The notes under the pieces: model-generated
What the model was told of the DNA's origin: nothing
Database searches by the model: none
What the model saw: the letters and a program-made list of their open reading frames with translations, nothing else
NCBI GenBank assembly: GCA_049650345.1
Contig: JBARZY010000128.1
Span: 13,216-77,215, forward strand
Direction of reading: 5' to 3'
DNA: 64,000 nt
Source: Glaciecola sp049650345
GTDB lineage: Bacteria; Pseudomonadota; Gammaproteobacteria; Enterobacterales; Alteromonadaceae
Shown here: positions 1-8,476 of the stretch, in pieces
Layout: each line of letters starts with the position of its first letter
Position numbering within the stretch: the stretch's first letter is position 1
Translations under genes and position numbers: made by a program

Positions 1-275
1 ATGGCGTTAACGTTGAGAATGTGTCATATGGACTAACCGTATGTGCCGAACGCAGCGCTATTTCAGCAGCGGTAGTAGACGGCATGCAGCATATTTTGTC
101 GTTGTATGTATTGTCTAATCAGGCTGACCCTATATCGCCATGCGGCGCGTGCAGGCAGGTTGTGACCGAGTTTATGCAGCACAGCGATGCGCCGGTATTG
201 TGTATTAATGAAGGCGGTGACAAACAATGGCACAGTACTTTAGGCGAGCTATTGCCTAATCGCTTTGATTTGTAG
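1..275 (+). CDS. cdd: Cytidine deaminase, C-terminal part (5' end outside window)
   Basis: The reading frame is open from the window edge (codon phase begins at base 3), so the N-terminus is missing. Zinc-site motifs are visible: N-V-E-N before the Cys-Ala-Glu catalytic motif (VCAERSA) and the PCGACRQV motif that gives the other two zinc cysteines. This three-cysteine arrangement is that of the short homotetrameric cytidine deaminases, not the long dimeric E. coli type. The enzyme converts cytidine and deoxycytidine to uridine and deoxyuridine in pyrimidine salvage. The family match is secure; nothing upstream can be judged. Confidence 0.93.
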   Translation, partial: GVNVENVSYGLTVCAERSAISAAVVDGMQHILSLYVLSNQADPISPCGACRQVVTEFMQHSDAPVLCINEGGDKQWHSTLGELLPNRFDL

Positions 276-366
276 CGGTCTAGTTTGAACACTTTTAATT
301 GTGCCTACGTAGCTACTTGGGTACATAATTTATAACAATAAGATAATCACGACGGAGTGAATAAGT

Positions 367-2439
367 ATGCAAAAAATTGCAACACAAACATCATATTTAG
401 CATTGAGTCTAGGCATCGCCCTTAGCAGCGCGTCGGCATACGCCGAGCAGTTTGCTATTGAGCACTTACCTATGCTCCAAAATGCTGGCAATATTACGGT
501 ATCTAGCGACGGTGATTACACTGCTTACACCTTAAGCCAACCCAGAGATGTATTAAACGGTGACGACGATGGCCGCGCTGATACGCACTTATATGTCATT
601 CCTGAAAAAGGCGAACCGGTTAGCTTTGTGGGTAGCAAAGGCAGTGTGTCGGGCCTTCAGTTTAGTGCCGACAATAAGCGTTTATATTTTAAAACCAAAC
701 GAGACGGCGACAAGTTCACCTCGTTATATGCAATTTCTTTAGCCGGTGGTGAAGCGCAAAAAGTCTTTTCATTTGAAACCTCTATAGGCGACTATGAAGT
801 TGCCGCAAACAACACCTTGTATTTTGTAGCCAAAGAAAAAGACGATAAAAAAGACTTAAGCAAAAAGGGCTTTAAAGCATATGCCTACGAAGAAGATCAG
901 CGTTTAAATGCCTTATGGTCGGTAGACTTAAACAACAATGATGCTAAAGCCAGTAAGTTATTTGCCAATGGTCATGTAACCAGTTTTGATTTATCTAGCA
1001 ACAACAGCACTTTGGTTGCCGCGGTAGCACCTACCAATTTGATTGACGATTTCTACATGCTACGAGATTTAGTAGTGATTAACCCTGAATCAGGTGAAGA
1101 AACTAGCCGTATTGATATTCCGGGCAAATTGGGTGGTTTTAGTTTGTCGAAAAAAGGTGACCAAATCGCTTTCTTAGGCGGTACCGATATTCATGACACC
1201 TCAGCAGGCGTATTGATGGTGGCTGATACCGACGGTACTTCGTTTACCCAACTTACCGCCGATGCTCTGCAACAAGTAGTTGACGTAGACTGGTTTGGCA
1301 GCGACTTGTTGGCAACCGTGCATCGCGGCGTTGAAAGTGAGTTAGTGGTGTATAGTACCAAAGGCAAACAAGAGGGTGTTTTGAAAACGCCAAACAACAT
1401 TGTTGTGCGTAGCACCGATGTAGGCGGTTACTCAAGCCGAGGTGAAGTACGTTTTATTGCCGATAGCCCAGCACACCCGCGAGAAGTATTTAAGCAATCA
1501 AAGAATAAAACCACAAAGCTTAGTAACCACAATGCATGGTTAGCCGATATTGAGCTAGCAACACAAACGACTTATTCGTATGAAGCACGCGATGGACGCA
1601 ACATTGAAGGCTTGTTGATTACGCCCAACGGCGATGCGCCAGCAGGCGGGTGGCCATTAATACTCACCGTGCATGGTGGGCCCGAAGCCCATTACAGTGA
1701 TGGCTGGATCACGGGCTACTCTACGCCAGGTCAGTTCGCCGCAAGTAGTGGTTATGCTGTGTATTATCCAAACTATCGTGGCTCAACGGGTCGTGGTGTA
1801 GCGTTTGCAAAAGAACATCAAAATGATTATGCCGGTAAAGAATTTAACGATTTGGTTGACGGTGTAAAAGCCTTAAGTGAGTCGGGCTTAGTCAATAAAG
1901 ACCGTGTGGGCATTACTGGTGGTTCGTATGGTGGTTATGCCTCAATGTGGGGGGCTACCGCACAGTCTGAGTATTTTGCAGCGTCTGTGGCTTTTGTTGG
2001 TATATCTAACCAAGTGTCAAAGTTTGGTACCAGCGATATTCCAAACGAAATGCATTTAGTGCATTCATTGAAATGGCCATGGGAAGACAACTGGATGAAC
2101 CTGATTGAGCGTTCTCCGTTGTATCATGTTGGTAAAAGTACTACTCCTACCTTAATTATGCACGGTAAAGAAGACACACGTGTGCATCCTAGCCAATCAA
2201 TGGAATTGTACAGAGCGATGAAAGTGCGCACACAAACGCCTGTGCGTTTAGTTTTTTACCCTGGCGAAGGTCACGGTAACCGTAAAGCAGCAGCTCAGTA
2301 CGACTATGCCTTGCGTTTAATGCGTTGGATGGATACCTATTTGAGTGAAGATGCCACCCGTAGTACACCTATGCCAGAGTTTGACTTGGGTATGAGTGAG
2401 CGCTTAAAAGCTGCGCAAGAAACCGATAGCGACGAGTAA
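367..2439 (+). CDS. Exported S9 family (prolyl oligopeptidase-type) serine peptidase
   Basis: This 690-residue protein begins with a Sec signal peptide (about residues 1-26, ending ASAYA). The first 390 residues look like the beta-propeller domain of dipeptidyl/acylaminoacyl peptidases. The C-terminal alpha/beta-hydrolase domain carries the nucleophile motif GGSYGGY with Ser520, an acid at about Asp603 (GKEDTRVHP) and His636 (GEGHGNR). It probably acts in the periplasm or outside the cell, removing short peptides or acylated residues from oligopeptides. A GGAG ribosome-binding site precedes the ATG. It appears monocistronic and resembles, but does not duplicate, the S9 peptidase at 34173-36110. 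Exact substrate preference cannot be read from sequence. Confidence 0.9.
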   Translation: MQKIATQTSYLALSLGIALSSASAYAEQFAIEHLPMLQNAGNITVSSDGDYTAYTLSQPRDVLNGDDDGRADTHLYVIPEKGEPVSFVGSKGSVSGLQFSADNKRLYFKTKRDGDKFTSLYAISLAGGEAQKVFSFETSIGDYEVAANNTLYFVAKEKDDKKDLSKKGFKAYAYEEDQRLNALWSVDLNNNDAKASKLFANGHVTSFDLSSNNSTLVAAVAPTNLIDDFYMLRDLVVINPESGEETSRIDIPGKLGGFSLSKKGDQIAFLGGTDIHDTSAGVLMVADTDGTSFTQLTADALQQVVDVDWFGSDLLATVHRGVESELVVYSTKGKQEGVLKTPNNIVVRSTDVGGYSSRGEVRFIADSPAHPREVFKQSKNKTTKLSNHNAWLADIELATQTTYSYEARDGRNIEGLLITPNGDAPAGGWPLILTVHGGPEAHYSDGWITGYSTPGQFAASSGYAVYYPNYRGSTGRGVAFAKEHQNDYAGKEFNDLVDGVKALSESGLVNKDRVGITGGSYGGYASMWGATAQSEYFAASVAFVGISNQVSKFGTSDIPNEMHLVHSLKWPWEDNWMNLIERSPLYHVGKSTTPTLIMHGKEDTRVHPSQSMELYRAMKVRTQTPVRLVFYPGEGHGNRKAAAQYDYALRLMRWMDTYLSEDATRSTPMPEFDLGMSERLKAAQETDSDE

Positions 2440-2448
2440 ACATTTGCA

Positions 2449-2478
2449 GCGAGGTTTCTGCTTTGGCGGAAATCTCGC
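2449..2478 (+). terminator. Hairpin after S9 peptidase gene
   Basis: A 10-bp stem with one G-T pair (GCGAGGTTTC against GAAATCTCGC) and a 10-base loop lies just after the peptidase stop codon. There is no clear T-tract, so it may be a weak or factor-assisted terminator, or an mRNA 3' stabilising hairpin. Confidence 0.4.
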
Positions 2479-2552
2479 GCATATTCCACTTTTTAAATCT
2501 ACATAATTTGCGTAGTATCAATAGGTAAATAACCGATACCTACTGAGTCGCT

Positions 2553-3011
2553 ATGGAATTTACCCACATCACCGCCAAAGCCACCAAGCAAATTGCTTTA
2601 GTTGCCCACGATAACATGAAACCTTTGTTGTCTACTTGGTGTAACGCACACAAAAAACTGCTTAGCCAACACGTGTTATACGCTACTGGCACAACCGGCA
2701 CAAAAATAAGTGACGATACTGGCTTAAGCGTTCATCCTTTGCTAAGTGGACCTATGGGAGGCGACCAACAAATAGGCGCTAAAATAGCCGAGCAAAAGCT
2801 TGATATGCTGATATTCTTTTGGGACCCTTTAGCGTCAATGCCACATGACCCTGATGTAAAAGCCTTATTGCGTATTGCGGCAGTGTGGAATATACCAGTG
2901 GCGTGTAATCCAAGTAGCGCCGATTATTTAATATCGTCGCCCTTACTTAGCCAAGCTTACGATTATCGTGTACCCGACTATGCGGCGTATCAGCAATCTC
3001 GCAGTATTTAG
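2553..3011 (+). CDS. mgsA: Methylglyoxal synthase
   Basis: It is 152 residues, the same length as E. coli MgsA. It converts dihydroxyacetone phosphate to methylglyoxal plus phosphate, bypassing lower glycolysis when phosphate is limiting. Visible family motifs are ALVAHDNMK (His19, Asp20), ATGTTG for phosphate binding, SGPMGGDQQIGA with the catalytic Asp71, FFWDPL, and the HDPDVKALL motif with His98 and Asp101. The gene stands alone and its stop codon overlaps by four bases the stop of the converging Mur-ligase-like gene, so the two transcripts run into each other. Confidence 0.96.
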   Translation: MEFTHITAKATKQIALVAHDNMKPLLSTWCNAHKKLLSQHVLYATGTTGTKISDDTGLSVHPLLSGPMGGDQQIGAKIAEQKLDMLIFFWDPLASMPHDPDVKALLRIAAVWNIPVACNPSSADYLISSPLLSQAYDYRVPDYAAYQQSRSI

Positions 3012-4681
3012 TGGCTAAGCAGCGATTGCACTTGCTCTCGTTTAGCCAACACAAATAGCAATACTAAGTCGCCCGCTTGAGCATGTTTTAGCAGAATTTG
3101 TGTGCCTTTTACCGCATCTTCAGCGCGCATAATGTGCTCGTTTTTTACGCCTTTATTTTGTAAATATGTGGCCACCATATCAGAAATTTCATTGGCCTTA
3201 CGACCACGCAAATACTCACTTAGCTCAGCTAATACAAACGTGTTTGGTGCAAACTCAACTATGCTGTTGCATACATTATATATATCTTGGTTTGACCGGT
3301 CTCCCGCATGACTAAACATAATATGGCTGCGTGTTTGCGGCATTTGTTTCGCCATATTCAATACCGCTTGCATACTGTGCGCGTTATGTGCAAAGTCAAC
3401 CACAAAGGTAACCCCATTTTTGCTGTATATATTGGTACGGCCTGGGTTATCGCTAGTATTGCGACCAAAGCGCTTAAGCCCATTCGTAATAGCTGTTGGG
3501 CTAATACCCAGAGCCATACACAAGCCTATTACGCCAAGCGCATTTTGAATATTGTGCAGTGCGGTGCCCGCTACCGTAATAGGCACATCGGCTACCGCCG
3601 CTAACTCAATGGCTTGTTTGTGGCTATATATCAGCTTACCGTCTTTTAGGTATGCACAAGGCAGGCTATTTTGAATATGTTGCTGAATTAACGGGTGTTC
3701 GCTGTTCACGCTAAACCAACATTTGGGGGGCTTAATGTGCGCTGAGTATTTAACCAAGCGTTCATCATCGGCATTTAGTACCAGCGTATTCGAATGTTTA
3801 ATGGCTTTGGCAACCATCAGTTTTACGTGCGCAATATCATCTACGGTATTAATGCCGTATTGCCCCAAATGATCGCTAGCTACATTGGTTACCAATGCCG
3901 CTTGCGCTTGTTCAATGGGCAGTCCGCGTCGCAATAGTCCACCACGAGCTACCTCAAGCAAGGCAAGTTCGGTTCGATTATCGCGCAATAACATACGTGC
4001 GCCGCCAGGCCCAGAATAATCGCCCTCATCAATAATAGCCTTACCGACTTTAATAAAGTCGGTAGATGTTACACCAGCCTCTATACCTTCTGCATTGGCA
4101 ATTTCAGCGGCTAAGCGTACGCTGGTAGTTTTGCCATTAGTGCCCGTAATAAGGGCGGTGGGAATATTTTGATAGCGCGAAAAATCAATGTTATCAGGGC
4201 TAGGAAATGCGCCAATTGGCCAAGTTTGTGCACTGGGGCCTGTGCCCAAACTGACTTCATCGTCGTCGGCTAAACACACTACGTTTTCCGCTTTTGCTTT
4301 TTGTAGCAATGCAATAAGTGCAGGGTTTGCTTCGTCTAACACGCTTGTACTAAGTTGCGCTAAACGTGCCGCTTGGTCAAAGGGTTGTTCATAGTACGTG
4401 GCTACGGTCCAATCCCAAGCGGTTTCTAGTACGTCACATGCGCTATACAACAAGTCCATAGGTGCACTAATAGACACACTGGCGCCACCTGCATAAAAGC
4501 GCGTGTAGTAGTTTTCTTGCCATTTTACATGTGCAAGGCACGTTGTAAGGTTTTCCAACCACGTATTCACGACTTCTGTTGGGCTAAGCCCTTCAATAAA
4601 TACATCGGCAATAGCACCAGGTTGATCAGATAATAAGTTGGCGCCGGTTAAGCGCCGCACTTCATCAAGACAAAGCTTCAT
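3008..4681 (-). CDS. CphA-like Mur ligase protein lacking the ATP-grasp domain
   Basis: This 557-residue protein follows cphA by 48 bp on the same strand. Residues from about 174 onward form a Mur-ligase module: P-loop GTNGKTT at 180-186, the ARGG motif, a NVASDHLGQ segment like NISADHLGQ in CphA, and NPGRTNIY/DFAHN like PGRLNIF/DYAHN. The N-terminal ~170 residues partly resemble the CphA N-domain, but the ATP-grasp domain that should lie between them is absent. In CphA the ATP-grasp domain adds Asp to the backbone and the Mur-like domain adds Arg to the side chain. By inference this partner could do only the second type of reaction, or could support CphA structurally. It may correspond to the second cphA-type gene (cphA') reported beside cphA in proteobacteria. 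Confidence 0.8.
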   Translation of the reverse strand: MKLCLDEVRRLTGANLLSDQPGAIADVFIEGLSPTEVVNTWLENLTTCLAHVKWQENYYTRFYAGGASVSISAPMDLLYSACDVLETAWDWTVATYYEQPFDQAARLAQLSTSVLDEANPALIALLQKAKAENVVCLADDDEVSLGTGPSAQTWPIGAFPSPDNIDFSRYQNIPTALITGTNGKTTSVRLAAEIANAEGIEAGVTSTDFIKVGKAIIDEGDYSGPGGARMLLRDNRTELALLEVARGGLLRRGLPIEQAQAALVTNVASDHLGQYGINTVDDIAHVKLMVAKAIKHSNTLVLNADDERLVKYSAHIKPPKCWFSVNSEHPLIQQHIQNSLPCAYLKDGKLIYSHKQAIELAAVADVPITVAGTALHNIQNALGVIGLCMALGISPTAITNGLKRFGRNTSDNPGRTNIYSKNGVTFVVDFAHNAHSMQAVLNMAKQMPQTRSHIMFSHAGDRSNQDIYNVCNSIVEFAPNTFVLAELSEYLRGRKANEISDMVATYLQNKGVKNEHIMRAEDAVKGTQILLKHAQAGDLVLLFVLAKREQVQSLLSH

Positions 4682-4729
4682 ATTGACTCCTGATAGTAAA
4701 ACGGTGCAATAGTTAAATTACCCATGCAC

Positions 4730-7549
4730 TTAGTCTGACTCTTCGTCACGATCCATCACAATATGCACGCCGCGCTCGTCTTGCACGATACGTTGACCCT
4801 CTTGCAGCTCAAACTTATTTTCTACTGGCTCAAATAGTTTTTCTGGGAACTCTTGCGAAGGCTGAGTGGTGCTTTGTGATGGTTTTTCACCGCCATCGTT
4901 AAAGTGCACAATTTGTTTCCAGCAGCGAGTAATGTTGTCGCCCAAAATAATCAGTAAATCGTTTTGATTGCTGGCCGCTAAACTATGTTCCACCGCATCT
5001 TCTTCACTGGGGATAACAGTAATGTTGGTTTCAGCTACGCCCATCTCCATTAAGGCGTGTTTTAGCATGTCAGGCACTTCACTGGGGCCTCGGCCTCGGC
5101 GATCGTCATCGGCTTTACAAACAAAGTGGTCAAAGGTATTGGCAACTATTTTCGCCGCTGCCACAATGTCTTCATCACGACGGTCTCCGGGCATAGCCAA
5201 TACAATAGTGCGTTTGCCTTTTACTTCTAAGCGCGCGGCTAAATCGGTGATGGTTTGAATTGCAGCAGGGTTGTGAGCATAGTCTAAAATAACTTTAAAC
5301 GGATGCTCGTCAAAAATGTTTAAACGCCCTGGTGCTTGATAGAACGAGGTATTGAATATCCGCAGGCCTTGGCGAATGTCCTCTAATGAGGCGTCAAATT
5401 TATACGCCATAGCAGTAGCAAACATAGCATTTTGCACGTTGTGCATGGCTTTGCCTTCTATCGTGGCGGGTATTAGGTGTGTCCACAATAAGGGGATGTG
5501 TGCGCCGTTGTCATATATGGTGATCATGTCGCCATTTATGCCTTTCTCTAGCACAACCGCAAGACCACCGCTGCGAATATGTTCGCGCACCAAGCCATGA
5601 CCTGAATCCATGGTGACATAACAAATTTGCTTTGCTGAACAATATTCTGCCATTTGTAAGCAATGCACGTCGTCAGCATTTAATACAACGCAGTCTTTGG
5701 CCACTTCTACCACAACGCGTTTCACTTTGGCCAAATCTTCTAGCGAATTCACCCCGCGTTGGCCAAGGTGATCGGCTGAAATATTTAAGCAGGCACCTAC
5801 GTCACAACTTTGATAGCCCAAGCCGCGCTTCACAATACCGCCTCTGGCAGTTTCCATTATGGCAAAGTCTACACTAGGGTCGCGCAATACAATTTGCGCC
5901 GAGGTTGGGCCGGTCATATCTCCTTTTACAGTAAGGTGTCCGTCAATGTATACGCCGTCGGTGCTGGTCATTCCGGTGGTGTAACCAACTGATTTCATGA
6001 TACTTGCTAGCATACGAGAGGTAGTAGTTTTACCGTTTGTGCCGGTAATTGCAGCAACGGGTATAGTGGCGTTAGTGCCTACCGGAAACAGCATATCCAT
6101 GACTTTGCCTGCCACATCGCGTGGACTACCTTCACTGGGCGCTACATGCATTCTAAAGCCAGGAGCGGCATTGCATTCACAAATACCGCCACCAATGTCT
6201 TTGTACGATTTACTGATGTCATCGGTTAAAAAGTCTACGCCGCCTATATCAAGGCCAATGGCCCTAATTGCCCGAATAGCCATGTCGCGATTGTCGGGGT
6301 GGACAACATCTGTCACGTCTATTGCTGTGCCGCCGGTAGATAAGTTAGCGGTGCTACGCAAGTAAAACACATGGCCTGGTTCAAGCACGGTATCAACTGT
6401 ATAACCGGCGTCTTCCATTAAGCGCAGAGCCTGAATATCAAGTTCTAATTGAGTAAGTACCTTCTCGTGACCCACACCTCGGCGTGGGTCTTGATTTACA
6501 ATATCAATTAGCTCACCAATGTTGTGTTTGCCATCGCCGATAACATGGCCCGGCACTCGTTTTGCTACGGCGACGAGTTCGTTATTAACCACCAACATAC
6601 GATGGTCATAACCCGTTAAGAAACTTTCTACCAGTACCGCTCTACTAGTGCCATGTTTTTGCGCTTCGCTAAAAGCAGTAGCCACCTCGTCATCGTTAGT
6701 TAAGTTAATACTTACTCCGCGCCCATGGTTCGCATTAAGTGGCTTAATAACAACAGGGAAGCCAATTCTTCGGGCCGCACGTATGGCTTGGCGTTCGCTG
6801 TAAATCATTAATTGCTGAGGTACAGGTAGGCCTAAATCGTTGAGTAAATTATGGGTGTCTTCTTTGTCGCATGAAATTTCTACGGCAATGTGTTTTGTTT
6901 CGCTGGTAATGGTCGCTTGAATGCGTTGTTGATATTTACCGTGACCAAATTGCACCAATGAATAGTTGTTTAAGCGCAACCATGGAATATCGCGGTCTTC
7001 TGCAGCTTTTACCAGCGATGCAGTACTAGGGCCAAACTCTTTGCGCTGGGCCATTTTAATAAAGTCGGTAAGTTCTTCTGCAAAATTAAAATCGCTTTCT
7101 ATTTCAGCATTTATGGCCTCTTGCACGTTTTTGGGCATTAGGTGTTTCAATAACTTCATGCCTAACATACCGGCTTCAATGCCCACATCGCGCTGCTTGT
7201 ACTGATACACCACATAGTAACAACCAGGGTCTTCTAAGCTACGGGTTCGTCCAAAGCTTACTGGCGAGCCTGCTAAATTTTGCAGCTCTATAGCAACGTG
7301 CTCCCAAATATGGCCAATCCACGTGCCTTCATCTTCACGTAGACGACGTAAAAACCCACCTTCTTCACCATAAGAACAGCCATGACTCTGCAAAGTAGGA
7401 ATTGCGCTGACTAAGCCTTCAATAAAATCGGTCCCCAGTTTTACTGATGGCCAATGTTCAAGTTCGCCTAAGTCTATTTGATAACAAATTACAGGGAAGT
7501 TGGCGTAAACATTTGGACCTACATACACATTTTGACTGAGTATTTTCAT
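4730..7549 (-). CDS. cphA: Cyanophycin synthetase
   Basis: The protein is 939 residues from ATG at 7549, where it begins MKILSQNVYVGPN like other CphA proteins; AGGA lies 11 bases upstream. An in-frame GTG at 7567 would add six residues. It has the three CphA parts in order: N-domain (about 1-160), ATP-grasp domain (about 215-470, including GFPVVIKPLNANHGRGV) and a Mur-ligase domain with P-loop TGTNGKTTTSR near 502-512 and DYAHNP later. It polymerises Asp and Arg into multi-L-arginyl-poly-L-aspartate, a cytoplasmic nitrogen and carbon store, using ATP. It leads a likely two-gene operon with the CphA-like gene downstream, and its start lies close to the terminator of the iadA-cphB unit. Confidence 0.95.
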   Translation of the reverse strand: MKILSQNVYVGPNVYANFPVICYQIDLGELEHWPSVKLGTDFIEGLVSAIPTLQSHGCSYGEEGGFLRRLREDEGTWIGHIWEHVAIELQNLAGSPVSFGRTRSLEDPGCYYVVYQYKQRDVGIEAGMLGMKLLKHLMPKNVQEAINAEIESDFNFAEELTDFIKMAQRKEFGPSTASLVKAAEDRDIPWLRLNNYSLVQFGHGKYQQRIQATITSETKHIAVEISCDKEDTHNLLNDLGLPVPQQLMIYSERQAIRAARRIGFPVVIKPLNANHGRGVSINLTNDDEVATAFSEAQKHGTSRAVLVESFLTGYDHRMLVVNNELVAVAKRVPGHVIGDGKHNIGELIDIVNQDPRRGVGHEKVLTQLELDIQALRLMEDAGYTVDTVLEPGHVFYLRSTANLSTGGTAIDVTDVVHPDNRDMAIRAIRAIGLDIGGVDFLTDDISKSYKDIGGGICECNAAPGFRMHVAPSEGSPRDVAGKVMDMLFPVGTNATIPVAAITGTNGKTTTSRMLASIMKSVGYTTGMTSTDGVYIDGHLTVKGDMTGPTSAQIVLRDPSVDFAIMETARGGIVKRGLGYQSCDVGACLNISADHLGQRGVNSLEDLAKVKRVVVEVAKDCVVLNADDVHCLQMAEYCSAKQICYVTMDSGHGLVREHIRSGGLAVVLEKGINGDMITIYDNGAHIPLLWTHLIPATIEGKAMHNVQNAMFATAMAYKFDASLEDIRQGLRIFNTSFYQAPGRLNIFDEHPFKVILDYAHNPAAIQTITDLAARLEVKGKRTIVLAMPGDRRDEDIVAAAKIVANTFDHFVCKADDDRRGRGPSEVPDMLKHALMEMGVAETNITVIPSEEDAVEHSLAASNQNDLLIILGDNITRCWKQIVHFNDGGEKPSQSTTQPSQEFPEKLFEPVENKFELQEGQRIVQDERGVHIVMDRDEESD

Positions 7550-7596
7550 ACAGAAGAGATTCCTCACAAGAATTGCGCTTAATCATATACCGTACA

Positions 7597-7622
7597 TAAA
7601 AAAGGTAGCTTACGCTACCTTT
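7597..7622 (-). terminator. Rho-independent terminator of the iadA-cphB operon
   Basis: Read on the minus strand, a perfect 9-bp stem (AAAGGTAGC/GCTACCTTT, plus-strand 7601-7609 and 7614-7622, loop TTAC) is followed by a run of T (plus-strand A-run at about 7597-7603). It sits between cphB and cphA, so the degradative and synthetic genes are probably separate transcripts. Confidence 0.8.
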
Positions 7623-7652
7623 AGTTTTATATGATATTGACGTGTGTCAAAG

Positions 7653-8471
7653 CTACTCTACATAAGCCTTTCGGTTAGAAATATCAAAGCGCCCACCGGC
7701 GGCAATAATATGCAGTTTTACGTTTAACAAGGTTAATGCATCGCCTGTGCGTGCCTCAGCCATAGACGAGTATTCAATGTCACTTGGGTCTACTACCGTA
7801 ATCGCGCCGCTTCCCACAACCGTAAATACGTTGTCGTGGTCAATAAAAGCTGCGGTATCTTCATCTAAGCCCACGCCAATTAAGAAAGGGTTGTACGACA
7901 CTGCCGAAAGTAAACGTGCTAAGCGGTTACGTTCATTAAAGTGTTGATCAACCACAATGGTGTTAATCAGTCCCATGCCTGGGGCAAGGTTAACGCCATC
8001 TTCTGTTGGCACAATACCGGTGCTGCCGCCAGTGATCATGTGTTGCGATACAATAGCGGCACCTGCTGAGGTGCCTGCATAATTAACGCCTTGTGCATTT
8101 AGCTTTCTAATCGCCTGCGCAATCGGCGTGCCGCCTAAAATAGTCGATAAACGTAATTGATTACCTCCGGTGATAAAGATACCGGTACTTTTTTCTAAGG
8201 TTTTTACGTAATCTTCGTTTTGTGCATCGCTGCGTTCAGTAATCGGTAGCGAATAGGTTTTTTTTACACCTATGTCTTCAAATATTTTTTGATAACGAGG
8301 GCCTGTATCATCTAATTGCGACGCGGTGGGAATAACGGTAATTACCGCATCTTTGCCACCCGATAAAGTAACAAATTTGGCCAAAATTTCAGGGTTATCT
8401 AGCTTTTCTTCTGCGCCGCCAATAGGGATAACATATCCGCGTTGGGTGCCGTTTATGGTAGGAGAGGGCAT
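7653..8471 (-). CDS. cphB: Cyanophycinase
   Basis: This 272-residue protein belongs to the S51 serine peptidase family. It shows the nucleophile elbow YAGTSAGAA with Ser135, preceded by the conserved TGGNQ loop at 101-105. There is no signal peptide, so it acts in the cytoplasm on the cell's own polymer. Cyanophycinase cuts cyanophycin to beta-Asp-Arg dipeptides. It begins five bases after the iadA stop codon, whose product then splits those dipeptides, and it is followed by a strong terminator. Context and motif together make it CphB and not the related peptidase E. Confidence 0.94.
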   Translation of the reverse strand: MPSPTINGTQRGYVIPIGGAEEKLDNPEILAKFVTLSGGKDAVITVIPTASQLDDTGPRYQKIFEDIGVKKTYSLPITERSDAQNEDYVKTLEKSTGIFITGGNQLRLSTILGGTPIAQAIRKLNAQGVNYAGTSAGAAIVSQHMITGGSTGIVPTEDGVNLAPGMGLINTIVVDQHFNERNRLARLLSAVSYNPFLIGVGLDEDTAAFIDHDNVFTVVGSGAITVVDPSDIEYSSMAEARTGDALTLLNVKLHIIAAGGRFDISNRKAYVE

Positions 8472-8476
8472 AGTGT

